From Flavobacterium sp. (GTDB taxonomy: Bacteria > Bacteroidota > Bacteroidia > Flavobacteriales > Flavobacteriaceae): a stretch of 64,000 nt of DNA. The DNA lies in NCBI RefSeq assembly GCF_027533505.1, contig NZ_JAPZUB010000047.1, forward strand, positions 1-64,000. The letters are read 5' to 3'. The position numbers were made by a program, and so were the translations under genes. Below the pieces are notes generated by a model that was not told where the DNA came from, made no database searches, and saw only the letters and a list, made by a program, of their open reading frames with translations. Below, piece after piece: positions 37,832 to 45,594 of this stretch (position 1 is the stretch's first letter; each line of letters opens with the position of its first letter).

Positions 37832-38410
37832 TTACCGATACAACAAATTCGCATCCACATACGTCCATACCGCTTCGGGTAGGAGTGGCCGAACATTCTT
37901 CTGTTGGGCAATGCCCTCGCGTATCGCAGTCGACGAGATTTCGACTACGGGTGCGTTAATTTTATGCACGTGTGGATGCTGTAGCAATTCAGGTAAGGCC
38001 TCCCCCGCCGCTATGCGGGGATAGACATAAATCGCATGGTGCGCCAAGATGTATTCGTAGTTTTTCCATTTGTGCAACGAATTCAGATTGTCTTCGCCCA
38101 TAATCAGTGCAAATTCATGCTGGGGAAATTTCTCCTCCAAATGGACCAAGGTAGTCACGGTATAGTTGGGTTGCGGCAACTTAAATTCAATGTCCGAAGG
38201 TTTTATTTTCGGATAGGCCTCTGTGGCCAAATGCACCAAATGCAAGCGCTGGTAATCGTCGAGCAAGGTGCGCTTCTCCTTATGCGGATTATGCGGCGTC
38301 ACCACCATCCAGATCTGATCCAAATCGGAATACTCCGCCAAATGATTCGCAATAATCAAATGCCCCACATGAATGGGGTTGAAGGTGCCGAAGTAAAGAC
38401 CTATTTTCAT
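37832..38410 (-). CDS. nadD: Nicotinate-nucleotide adenylyltransferase
   Basis: A 192-residue nucleotidyltransferase that makes deamido-NAD from nicotinate mononucleotide and ATP. It has GTFNPIHVGH near the N-terminus, the family-specific MGEDNLNSLHKW and the C-terminal ISSTAIRE, all diagnostic for NadD. Length is normal. The last 97 bp are duplicated at 36605-36701. Immediately upstream of the start codon lies a heptamer array with two palindromes. Confidence 0.95.
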   Translation of the reverse strand: MKIGLYFGTFNPIHVGHLIIANHLAEYSDLDQIWMVVTPHNPHKEKRTLLDDYQRLHLVHLATEAYPKIKPSDIEFKLPQPNYTVTTLVHLEEKFPQHEFALIMGEDNLNSLHKWKNYEYILAHHAIYVYPRIAAGEALPELLQHPHVHKINAPVVEISSTAIREGIAQQKNVRPLLPEAVWTYVDANLLYR

Positions 38411-38515
38411 AGAGTGACTAGTGACTAGTGATTAGTGATTAGTGACCTGCTTATGCCGGCAGGCAGGTTAGTGACTAGTTCCGATATAATCGGAATTTCT
38501 AGTAACCAGTAATTT
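38411..38515. repeat. Heptamer array with two embedded palindromes, upstream of nadD
   Basis: Heptamers GTGACTA/GTGATTA (minus-strand form of TAGTCAC) start at the nadD ATG. They are interrupted by a palindrome of the CTGCCGGCAG family (38445-38468) and by a perfect 17-nt hairpin TTCCGATATAATCGGAA (38479-38495). Confidence 0.85.
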
Positions 38516-38539
38516 AATGATGTAAAGTAAGAACTTTTT

Positions 38540-38902
38540 TTAATGTAATGATTTTGAAAATGCATTTATCATTTTACCTTCTTCTTGAATTTGATGTAGA
38601 ATGGAATTCATTAATTCAATATCAGTGATGAAGCGAAAACGTTCTGCAAGTAGTAATTGAGTTTCCAGTTCATATAGCGAACCTCTAGCAATGGCAAGAA
38701 AGTACACAAAAGAACGGTTAGAGTTTCTTCCAAATCCTTCTGCTATATTTGATGGAATAGAAAGAGCACTTCGTTTCATTTGATGAATTAAAATATCCTT
38801 TTCTTCTTTTGGAAATGATTTTACGAGTAGGTAAACGGATTCAGTTATGTCCATTCCTTTTCTCCAGATATGGAGATCCTTGTGGCTTTTAATTGAGTTC
38901 AT
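38540..38902 (-). CDS. Four-helix-bundle protein (S23/23S-IVP family)
   Basis: A 120-residue all-helical protein of the four-helix-bundle family first seen in 23S rRNA intervening sequences and related to the bAvd protein of diversity-generating retroelements. Typical motifs are HKDLHIWRKGMDI, SFPKEEK, QMKRSALSIPSNIAEG, GRGS-like ARGSLYELETQL and AERFRFI. It is free-standing here, with no rRNA or reverse transcriptase nearby. Heptamer repeat arrays lie on both sides (38411-38515 and 38945-39377). Function unknown; an RNA-related scaffold role is inferred from relatives. Confidence 0.88.
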   Translation of the reverse strand: MNSIKSHKDLHIWRKGMDITESVYLLVKSFPKEEKDILIHQMKRSALSIPSNIAEGFGRNSNRSFVYFLAIARGSLYELETQLLLAERFRFITDIELMNSILHQIQEEGKMINAFSKSLH

Positions 38903-38944
38903 AATGGCTTAAATTTAAGAGTCAAATATATAAATTTCAACCTT

Positions 38945-39377
38945 AATCACCAACTAATCACCAATCACCCCCGAAGTTTCGGGGCTAGTCACTAGTCACT
39001 AATCACTAGTCACTAATCACTAATCACCCCCGAAGTTTCGAGGCTAGTCACTAGTCACTAATCACTAGTCACTAATCACTAGTCACCCCCGAAGTTTCGG
39101 GACTAGTCACCAGTCACCAGTCACCAGTCACTAATCACTAATCACTAATCACCCCCGAAGTTTCGAGGCTAGTCACCAGTCACTAGTCACTAATTACTAA
39201 TCACTAGTCACCCCCGAAGTTTCGAGGCTAGTCACTAGTCACTAATTACTAATCACTAATCACTAGTCACCCCCGAAGTTTCGAGGCTAGTCACCAGTCA
39301 CTAATCACTAGTCACTAGTCACTAATCACCAGTCACTAGTCACCAGTCACTAATCACTAGTCACTAGTCACTAATCA
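38945..39377. repeat. Large heptamer/hairpin array with 59-bp higher-order period
   Basis: About 430 bp of CTARTCA-type heptamers. A 17-nt GC hairpin CCCCCGAAGTTTCGGGG (or with ..GAGG/..GGGA end) interrupts them, starting at 38968, 39027, 39086, 39152, 39211 and 39270. The spacings are 59, 59, 66, 59 and 59, i.e. hairpin plus six heptamers, once plus seven. After the last hairpin come 13 heptamers, and the next CCCCC falls at 39378 in the same 7-bp register, inside gmk. There are no unique spacers, so it is not a CRISPR. Confidence 0.95.
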
Positions 39378-39946
39378 CCCCCAACAAACCCCCTCACCAG
39401 CTCCACCGCCTCCTGCTTCGCCGTATCCAAATCATAATTCTTGATGATTTTGTCAAACTGGGGCGCTGTGGCCAATTCGACGTGGGCTTTGGCAATGCGC
39501 ATGTTGATTTTCTCGTCGGTTTCGGTAGAGCGCTCTTTCAAGCGGCGCTTCAATTCGTCTACGCTTGGCGGTTTCACAAAGACGGCCAAGGTTTGCTCGG
39601 GAAATTTCTTTTTGATGCGCAACCCACCTGCCACGTCGATGTCAAAAATCACATTTTTACCCAAGGCCCAAATGCGTTCCACCTCACTTTTTAAGGTGCC
39701 GTAAAAGTTGTCGCGGTACACTTCTTCCCATTCCACAAAATCCTCCGCTTTGATGTGCTGTTTAAAATCGGCAATGCTGATATAGTAGTAGTCTTTGCCA
39801 TGAATTTCGGTACCGCGTGGGGCACGGGTAGTGCACGACACCGAGAACTCCAAGTTCAAGTCGGGAATGCCCAGCAAGTGACGTACAATAGTAGTTTTCC
39901 CCGATCCCGAGGGTGCCGAAAAGACGATTAATTTTCCTGTTGCCAT
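39371..39946 (-). CDS. gmk: Guanylate kinase
   Basis: A 191-residue enzyme phosphorylating GMP to GDP. It shows the P-loop APSGSGKTT, the GMP-binding stretch SCTTRAPRGTEIHGKDYYY and the lid region ERSTETDEKINMRI. The last codon and stop (GAT TAG) are formed by the first heptamer of the neighbouring array, so the array overlaps the gene by 7 bp. It follows yicC by 24 bp on the same strand, a common pairing. Confidence 0.95.
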   Translation of the reverse strand: MATGKLIVFSAPSGSGKTTIVRHLLGIPDLNLEFSVSCTTRAPRGTEIHGKDYYYISIADFKQHIKAEDFVEWEEVYRDNFYGTLKSEVERIWALGKNVIFDIDVAGGLRIKKKFPEQTLAVFVKPPSVDELKRRLKERSTETDEKINMRIAKAHVELATAPQFDKIIKNYDLDTAKQEAVELVRGFVGGD

Positions 39947-39970
39947 GGGTGTTGTATAGCGTGCAAATAG

Positions 39971-40831
39971 TTATAAAACATTTAGCACCTGTTCCTTAAT
40001 TTTTTCCAACTCATCCTTCATCAAAACCACGCATTTTTGCATTTCGGCATGGTTCGATTTTGACCCCATCGTATTGATTTCACGGCCCATTTCTTGGGTG
40101 ATAAAGCCCAATTTACGTCCGTTGGCTTCCTTCCCGGCAAGGGTTTCCAGAAAATAGTTGAGGTGATTATCGAGGCGCACGCGTTCTTCCGTAATGTCGT
40201 ATTTCTCGAGGTAGTAAATAAGTTCCTGCTCAAAGCGGTTTTCATCGACATTGGCTTCCAGTTCTTCCAAAGCGGTACGCAAACGCGTTTTCACCGTTTC
40301 GATACGTTCCGCGTCATAACTGACAGCCTCTTGCATTAGCGTGCGAATGTTGGCAATGCGTTGTGTAAATTCTTTTTCCAGCGCCAATCCCTCATCACAG
40401 CGAAAGTGAATCATCGCACTCAGGGCCTCGTCAATCACCGTTTGAATCTGGGTCCATTCGGACGCGTCAATATCGTCGCGTTCGGTTTTTAAGGCATCGG
40501 GCATGCGCACGGCCATTTTCATGAGTTCGGTGGCATCAGCCTCGGGCAGAATTTCCCGCATTTGTGCGATATAGCCCTTTACTATGGGAGCATTGATCTT
40601 AGAAGCCGTTTCCTCGCCCGTAATTTCAATAAACAGCGAAAAATCAACCTTCCCGCGCTCCAGGCGTTGCGAAAGTAAGTTCCGCACCCCCAATTCCATC
40701 TCCCGATACAACGAAGGCATCCGCGTATTGACATCCAGCCCCTTACTGTTCAACGATTTGATTTCAACGGTTATTTTCTTGGTGGGCAGTTGCAACGAAG
40801 CCTTCCCAAAACCAGTCATGGATTGTATCAT
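39971..40831 (-). CDS. YicC/YloC family protein
   Basis: A 286-residue protein of the YicC family, an RNA-degradation-linked family with endoribonuclease activity reported for some members. It begins with the hallmark MIQSMTGFGKA. Further family motifs are IKSLNSKGLDVNTRMPS, the helical centre, and near the end GRKLGFITQEMGREINTMGSKSN. The ATG at 40829-40831 is chosen because a TAnnTTTG promoter at 40848-40855 lies within the longer reading. It forms an operon with gmk. Confidence 0.92.
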   Translation of the reverse strand: MIQSMTGFGKASLQLPTKKITVEIKSLNSKGLDVNTRMPSLYREMELGVRNLLSQRLERGKVDFSLFIEITGEETASKINAPIVKGYIAQMREILPEADATELMKMAVRMPDALKTERDDIDASEWTQIQTVIDEALSAMIHFRCDEGLALEKEFTQRIANIRTLMQEAVSYDAERIETVKTRLRTALEELEANVDENRFEQELIYYLEKYDITEERVRLDNHLNYFLETLAGKEANGRKLGFITQEMGREINTMGSKSNHAEMQKCVVLMKDELEKIKEQVLNVL

Positions 40832-40847
40832 AGGTAAAGTAAAGGGG

Positions 40848-40855
40848 CAAAGATA
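40848..40855 (-). promoter_or_regulatory. Promoter -7 element of yicC-gmk
   Basis: TATCTTTG on the minus strand 16 bp before the yicC ATG fits TAnnTTTG and fixes the start. The -33 TTG is not clear. Confidence 0.5.
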
Positions 40856-40891
40856 GTTTTTTTTTCTGGCCCCTGGCAAGCCACCGCGCTA

Positions 40892-40946
40892 TCCGCTATA
40901 TCCCTCCACTGCGTTACGGGGATGCCGCTTCTATCGCTGGGGCGGG
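40892..40946. repeat. GC-rich dispersed intergenic element, copy 2
   Basis: Begins TCCGCTATATCCCTCC and contains ATGCCGCTTCTATCG, the same block order as the element at 11681-11731, with a GC-rich inverted repeat (ATCCC...GGGAT). It is non-coding and much richer in GC than the surroundings. Confidence 0.5.
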
Positions 40947-40999
40947 TGCCGGTGGATTTATGAGGTAATATGCTAATTTGAAGATTGGAGTTCAAACTC

Positions 41000-41070
41000 G
41001 ACTTTTGACTTACGACTTTTTGACTTACGACTTTCTAACGTCCAAAGTCTAACGACTAAAGACTTTTAAG
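41000..41070. repeat. GACTTAC/GTCTAAC-type mosaic repeat
   Basis: Short repeats GACTTACGACTTT and GTCTAACGACTAA fill the gap upstream of yicC. The stretch 41007-41045 (39 bp) is identical to 48520-48558 on the other side of the accessory island. Confidence 0.85.
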
Positions 41071-41111
41071 TTGAGAAAAAAGAGCAAAGAGACAAGAGCA
41101 ATATTTTTTAT

Positions 41112-41399
41112 TTACTTAAGCTTATCAAAAGTATCATTCAAAGCGTTTGGATTGTTTACATCCCCAGAATTAGCATCTGAAGAAGTGCTTTTTTGGGTTT
41201 GGTGGGGGTGCGCTGTTTTATCTAATAAATTTTGTAATAATGTATTTGTTTTATTTTGATTTTCAATGATTTTATCTATACCAAAAATCCAACGGGTGAT
41301 ATACACCGCAACAACAAAGAGAATAATGTAAATGATAAGTTGGGTAAAAAATGATTCACTTGAAATCTTCATGCTTTGCAAATAGATCGTGTTTTTCAT
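41112..41399 (-). CDS. Small single-helix membrane protein (95 aa)
   Basis: A 95-residue protein with one transmembrane helix (about residues 20-42; LIIYIILFVVAVYI) and a polar tail rich in Asn, Ser and Asp, with a possible short coiled-coil (IIENQNKTNTLLQNLLDK). No recognised domain. An internal ATG nine codons in is also possible. It is AT-rich, like the rest of the island. Confidence 0.55.
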   Translation of the reverse strand: MKNTIYLQSMKISSESFFTQLIIYIILFVVAVYITRWIFGIDKIIENQNKTNTLLQNLLDKTAHPHQTQKSTSSDANSGDVNNPNALNDTFDKLK

Positions 41400-41516
41400 G
41401 GAATTGTATTTTTAAATTTAGATTCAGATAACTTCATGGTAACATCAATATGAAGATATGCGTTATTTAAGCTAGAGAATTACAGATGAAAATCATTAAA
41501 CCCTAAAAAAGTAGTT

Positions 41517-41885
41517 TTATCTGTTTAACTTAAGCTCTTTAGTAATTGGTTCAATCCCCTCAATATTTACCGTTATCGTTTTAAACCCCTTTGAATAAAA
41601 CAAATAAGTATATTGCTCTATTAATGTTTTACCCAATTCTTGTTTTTGTTTTTTTGAAGTTTTAATACCTCTCCAATATTTTTCAGAAATAAAAATTTCT
41701 ACGTCAAAACATTCATTTTTACATTCATAATACATTATATCATTATTACCTAAAGATAAAAAAGTTTGGGAATTTACTTCATTAATATAATTTTTTCTTG
41801 TATCAACCTCTTGTGATTGAGCAAAGAAGTTTGAAACACTAAAAAGTAACAAAAAGAAGATTTTTTTTTCCATGTTTTTTTTCAT
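41517..41885 (-). CDS. Small exported hypothetical protein (122 aa)
   Basis: A 122-residue protein with a signal peptide (IFFLLLFSVSNFFAQSQ). The mature part of about 100 residues has two Cys close together (YYECKNECFD) and a basic centre (KTSKKQKQ). No family recognised. A second ATG four codons downstream (41873) may be the start. Low GC suggests acquired DNA. Confidence 0.6.
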   Translation of the reverse strand: MKKNMEKKIFFLLLFSVSNFFAQSQEVDTRKNYINEVNSQTFLSLGNNDIMYYECKNECFDVEIFISEKYWRGIKTSKKQKQELGKTLIEQYTYLFYSKGFKTITVNIEGIEPITKELKLNR

Positions 41886-41971
41886 TGTTAAATGTTAAAA
41901 GTTCTTCATAGTCTTAGTTCAAGTATTTTCAAATCATTAATTGATAACACTTATACAAAGTGGCATTAAAA

Positions 41972-42421
41972 TTACCATTTATCAGTATCACTGTGAATGT
42001 TTTCAATATTACTTAAAATTGAAGGAAGTTTTTTATTAATTATCCGAATCCATTTATTTTTATAACTTCTCATTCCTTCAAGTGGATTACTTCCATTCAA
42101 GTCTGTAAGTATAAAATTAGTAATTGTAATTTTGTATTTATTCTCTTTAAAATCAATTTTGACTTTATATTTTATTTCAACAGTGGCAAATCCACCAACT
42201 AAATGGTTGGTAAATCCGTAACCATAAATACTGTTTTGTTCAGTTTCTATTCCCGTTAAATTTATTTCTTTGAACCGTTTTTCAAATTTGTTTAATATCA
42301 ATGAGTCCTGAGTTGAAACAATCTTTGAAAACTCAAAAAAATTATTGGATTCATTGAATAGGAGTTCTTGTGAAAAACAATGAATGCCAAATGTCAAACA
42401 AAACAAAACAATATATTTCAT
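41972..42421 (-). CDS. Small exported hypothetical protein (149 aa)
   Basis: A 149-residue exported protein (signal IVLFCLTFGIHCFSQ). The mature part contains QNSIYGYGFTNHLVGGFATV and ITITNFILTDL, which recall DUF4468-like secreted proteins of Bacteroidota, but the match is weak. No partner gene is evident. The last of three small orphan genes before the RES operon. Confidence 0.6.
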   Translation of the reverse strand: MKYIVLFCLTFGIHCFSQELLFNESNNFFEFSKIVSTQDSLILNKFEKRFKEINLTGIETEQNSIYGYGFTNHLVGGFATVEIKYKVKIDFKENKYKITITNFILTDLNGSNPLEGMRSYKNKWIRIINKKLPSILSNIENIHSDTDKW

Positions 42422-42742
42422 TACTTAAATTTATTAGTTGATTTTAAATTAAAACTGGTACATATTGATTACCCAATGATACAAATTTGCAATCAAAGAT
42501 TACACCCCGTGTTGTATCCATATTAATTCCTTTTATACGTTGATGTTTTTTATTATTTCAGTATTCCTTAATATTTACATATTTTTTTGGTGCGAAAATT
42601 ATGAACTGTTTTAATTTATATTCATACTCTTAAGTGAATGGATTGACCGAGTCGAAATTTGTATCACACCGTAGTTGGAGATAAAAATTCAAACTTAGCT
42701 ATGAGCATAGAGCTTCGTCTTTTGGGTAAGTGCTGTTATCGG
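42422..42742. other. Non-coding AT-rich gap with a 3'-end motif
   Basis: No gene is visible in these 321 bp. At 42724-42742, directly after the RES stop codon, lies GGGTAAGTGCTGTTATCGG. A similar motif (16 of 19 bases) follows the kinase-like gene at 48921-48939. A weak hairpin with unpaired bases (AGCTATG...CATAGAGCT) lies about 20 bp further on. Confidence 0.5.
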
Positions 42743-43768
42743 CTAGTGCTTTAATTCTATACCTTGTAAATTGACAGAATTTATTTTCACTTTCTTTACA
42801 GATATGCAAGTCATTAAGTTTTGGTCAAACAGAACTACATTGTTTCCTTTCGGATGTAATGAACTATTAAAACGAATACCAAAAGCACCTGTAAAAACTT
42901 TAATGAATTCGCAGATAAATTGCGTAGGTATATATTCTAATTCACTGTCATACCTCCGCATTGGCTTTGATAAATCACTACTAATTTTTTGTCTCAACAA
43001 TTTAGCTTTTATAGTTTTGTTTATCGAACTTGAATTTGGTTGAAAAAGAGTAGTGTCTTCCGTAAAATCAACTAATTTTATTGATTCCAATTCAGAATTT
43101 AATTCAAATGTTCCCACGCTCAACTCATCTAAATAGGATGCTCTAACTTCATATAGAATAGTCTCTGGATTATCACTCAAATATAAAAATGGAATTCCTG
43201 ATGGATTAGCTCTTCCGCCGCCTGCAAATTCTTTCGGAGGACAAGTCATTTCATCAGGTTTAAATACTACCATACCACTTTGATGATGCAGTCTAGCACG
43301 AAATAAAGGTGTTTCTTTACTTAATTTGAATTGTGTGTTAAAAAATCCATCCCAACCGAGTTCTTCTAATCGTTCAATGTTAATTACAAATCTATTTTTC
43401 CACTTTAACTCCTCTTTCAGAATTTCCCAATGATTAAAATTTTCTATTATATCATCAGTGTATTCAACATTTATGTTTGATGAAATTATTTCTGTATGTA
43501 AGTTTGGAAGAACATAATTAAGAATTTTGTTGGCTGAACCGAGGGAACTAAAAAAACTCCAATTGGATTGAATTTTAGAACTTAATGGCATTCCATTTTC
43601 ATAAACTTTGAAGTTATCTATTAATTCTTGGAAAAAATCAAATAGCTCAGAAACGTTTAGAAGCGGTTGATTTTTAGATTCGCAAACAACACAGTCTCCA
43701 AATTCGGATGATGAAGAAATAAATCCTTTAAGCTCTCTGTCAGAAAAACAATTTACACAAACCTTCAT
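42743..43768 (-). CDS. Zinc-ribbon + RES domain protein (putative NAD+-targeting effector)
   Basis: A 341-residue protein. The N-terminus has a four-Cys zinc site (Cys 4, 7, 26, 29) followed by a helical region of about 100 residues resembling HEPN/RES N-terminal domains. The C-terminal part is a RES domain: Arg in LFRARL (155-160), the pair Ser198 and Glu207 in FLYLSDNPETILYEVR, and GRANPSG before it. RES toxins are ADP-ribosyltransferase-like and destroy NAD+. No Xre antitoxin is adjacent. It is instead the last gene of a tight operon with sce7725- and sce7726-like genes, 4 bp after the former. An abortive, NAD+-depleting effector role is inferred. Confidence 0.85.
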   Translation of the reverse strand: MKVCVNCFSDRELKGFISSSSEFGDCVVCESKNQPLLNVSELFDFFQELIDNFKVYENGMPLSSKIQSNWSFFSSLGSANKILNYVLPNLHTEIISSNINVEYTDDIIENFNHWEILKEELKWKNRFVINIERLEELGWDGFFNTQFKLSKETPLFRARLHHQSGMVVFKPDEMTCPPKEFAGGGRANPSGIPFLYLSDNPETILYEVRASYLDELSVGTFELNSELESIKLVDFTEDTTLFQPNSSSINKTIKAKLLRQKISSDLSKPMRRYDSELEYIPTQFICEFIKVFTGAFGIRFNSSLHPKGNNVVLFDQNLMTCISVKKVKINSVNLQGIELKH

Positions 43769-43772
43769 AAAA

Positions 43773-44708
43773 TTATCTATTTCTTAAAAAATTACTTAGA
43801 ACCAATAAATGATTCTTGATAGATAATTTTTTCACAGTTCCTAACCCGGGATAATGTTGAGTGTCAAAATATGTTTCTAATTCAGTAATTGCTGAATTAG
43901 ATAGCCCATTCTGCCTACAATAATTTACTGCCTTGGCTGCAGCTTCTGCAAACTTACCTTGAACATTGGCAATTGAGTCATTGGTTTCTGATGTGAAATG
44001 TCTAATCCAAATTTCATTTTGAATATTTAAATACGTCAAATGAATTACAACTGCTCTAGGTGTACTACCTCCTTCAACATATTCACTTGGTAAAACAGTA
44101 TAATCTGAAAACCCTTCAAAACCTTCGGTGGAATAATGAATATGTTCCTCTGAAAACCTATGTTCTGTTACGTCAAGGAAATCGCTGTTTCTATCTTTTT
44201 TCTCAAATAAGTCATCAAGTCTAACGAAACCTTTTTGTAAACCTCTTATATACCTATTTAATGACCTATTTCTTCCAGGATCGTTAACTGTAATAAGACT
44301 TACTGCCTGTAATTCTGCTATAGATTTAAAATTTGTATCATCTCCTTCAATGTCGTTCTCACATATAAGCATACAATTGGTTAGACCAAATTGCTCAATG
44401 CTTTGATTTATATATTCAGCATTATTCCTGTAATGAAATGCTGGCAGAAATACTTCATAATTAAACGTAGCGAGATATTCAATATAAAATTGGCTATCTC
44501 CTGCAAGTTCACCGAACTTTGGGTTAACAACTAGATATGCACTTTGACCTTTTTCTTGGAAAACCTTATGTGCTAAATTTAAATTGTTGTGCGTTTCTTT
44601 TACAGGTTCTAAAATTGGAACTATGACTCCTTGTGTAGCCCCTTCTGTAGCTAACTCCCTTAAAGCTATTAGTTCAAATTGTCTTGCTCGTAAAAATGGA
44701 TAGTACAT
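43773..44708 (-). CDS. sce7725 family (Beta-protein-like) protein
   Basis: A 311-residue protein beginning MYYPFLRARQFELIALREL, the signature of the sce7725/Beta-protein family, whose function is unknown. Further on are VNPKFGELAGD, NDPGRNRSLNRYI and the C-terminal HYPGLGTVKKLSIKNHLL. A repeating alpha/beta pattern suggests a TIM-barrel-like fold (my inference). Members regularly occur next to sce7726 proteins, as here: 4 bp separate it from the genes on each side. In an immune-type operon it would be the candidate sensor or adaptor. Confidence 0.85.
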   Translation of the reverse strand: MYYPFLRARQFELIALRELATEGATQGVIVPILEPVKETHNNLNLAHKVFQEKGQSAYLVVNPKFGELAGDSQFYIEYLATFNYEVFLPAFHYRNNAEYINQSIEQFGLTNCMLICENDIEGDDTNFKSIAELQAVSLITVNDPGRNRSLNRYIRGLQKGFVRLDDLFEKKDRNSDFLDVTEHRFSEEHIHYSTEGFEGFSDYTVLPSEYVEGGSTPRAVVIHLTYLNIQNEIWIRHFTSETNDSIANVQGKFAEAAAKAVNYCRQNGLSNSAITELETYFDTQHYPGLGTVKKLSIKNHLLVLSNFLRNR

Positions 44709-44712
44709 ATAT

Positions 44713-45570
44713 TTAAATTTGAATAGTTGTTTTTAATGATTCTATCATTTTATCTTTTGAGTTTCGATTCATTCTAAGAGCTAAAAACAACTGATTAAAC
44801 TCTTTGTAATATCTAGATGATAAGGCATTGCTTGAGCTTCTTTTTTTCATTGTATAAATGAAAAGCTTATTTAATTCATTTAAAGGAATTTCATTAATTA
44901 ATTCGCTACAAACTTTATACTGATTAAAGCTTGTCATTTGAGGCAGAGAACCGTAATGTTTTTTAACAATGGATTTATATTCATTTGTGTGCAATATTGA
45001 CATAATAGTTGAAGGCTCTATTTCAAAATTTGCATTTGCATTACGATAAAGTGAAAATGAATTGTCGCTCTTTGTGTCATATATTATAATTCCAATTGAA
45101 GCTTCTTGTTTCTCGTAGATGTTTAACTTTGATTTAGGAATAATTAGATATATCTGATTAAATGCCTTCTCGTAGTTTTGAAGTTGTAAAGTCAATCGGG
45201 AATCACTATCAAATTCTGTTTTTATTTCAAAAATTTTTGAGCAACCGTTGAACATAGCTAAATCTGCTATAGAGTTACCAACTCTAAACTCACTAAATAT
45301 TTGAGAATTTGTCTCACCAAGTTCTTTTATTAGCCAAGTATTTAAGAATTCATTTTTAAAAATGTATTCATTTTGATAATTGTCTGCTAGAATAGAATAT
45401 ATGTATTTTAAATAGTCTAAATAAGTCGAATTTTGGTGTTTCAACCATTTTTCATCATATCTTTCAATTTTATAATTGATAGAAGTGAAGTCCATTTTTA
45501 GCCATGAAAGAGCTTCACTCCTTGAAAACAAGGATGAGTAATCTCTTAACTGGTTAATTTGGTATTTCAT
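44713..45570 (-). CDS. sce7726 family protein with PD-(D/E)XK nuclease-like core
   Basis: A 285-residue protein of the sce7726 family. A restriction-nuclease-like core is visible: Glu94 (SEFR), Asp103 (IADLAMF), Glu115-x-Lys117 (FEIKTEF) and a Gln motif LQLQNYEKAF. Thus the D...ExK...Q order of PD-(D/E)XK enzymes is complete. The rest is helical. First gene of a three-gene operon with 4-bp gaps. The ATG at 45568-45570 is chosen because the longer reading begins with TTG inside the TAnnTTTG promoter element. Nuclease activity is inferred from the motif only. Confidence 0.82.
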   Translation of the reverse strand: MKYQINQLRDYSSLFSRSEALSWLKMDFTSINYKIERYDEKWLKHQNSTYLDYLKYIYSILADNYQNEYIFKNEFLNTWLIKELGETNSQIFSEFRVGNSIADLAMFNGCSKIFEIKTEFDSDSRLTLQLQNYEKAFNQIYLIIPKSKLNIYEKQEASIGIIIYDTKSDNSFSLYRNANANFEIEPSTIMSILHTNEYKSIVKKHYGSLPQMTSFNQYKVCSELINEIPLNELNKLFIYTMKKRSSSNALSSRYYKEFNQLFLALRMNRNSKDKMIESLKTTIQI

Positions 45571-45594
45571 TATTTTACTAAAATGTATTTGATT

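Noticed and set aside
38945..39377. CRISPR array
   Set aside because: The 59-bp period is regular, but the intervals between hairpins consist of the same heptamers and hold no unique spacers; no cas genes are near.
42650..42745. Integron attC site after the RES gene
   Set aside because: The hairpin with unpaired bases and the nearby GTTATCG are suggestive, but the GTTRRRY/RYYYAAC core pairs are absent and no integrase is seen.
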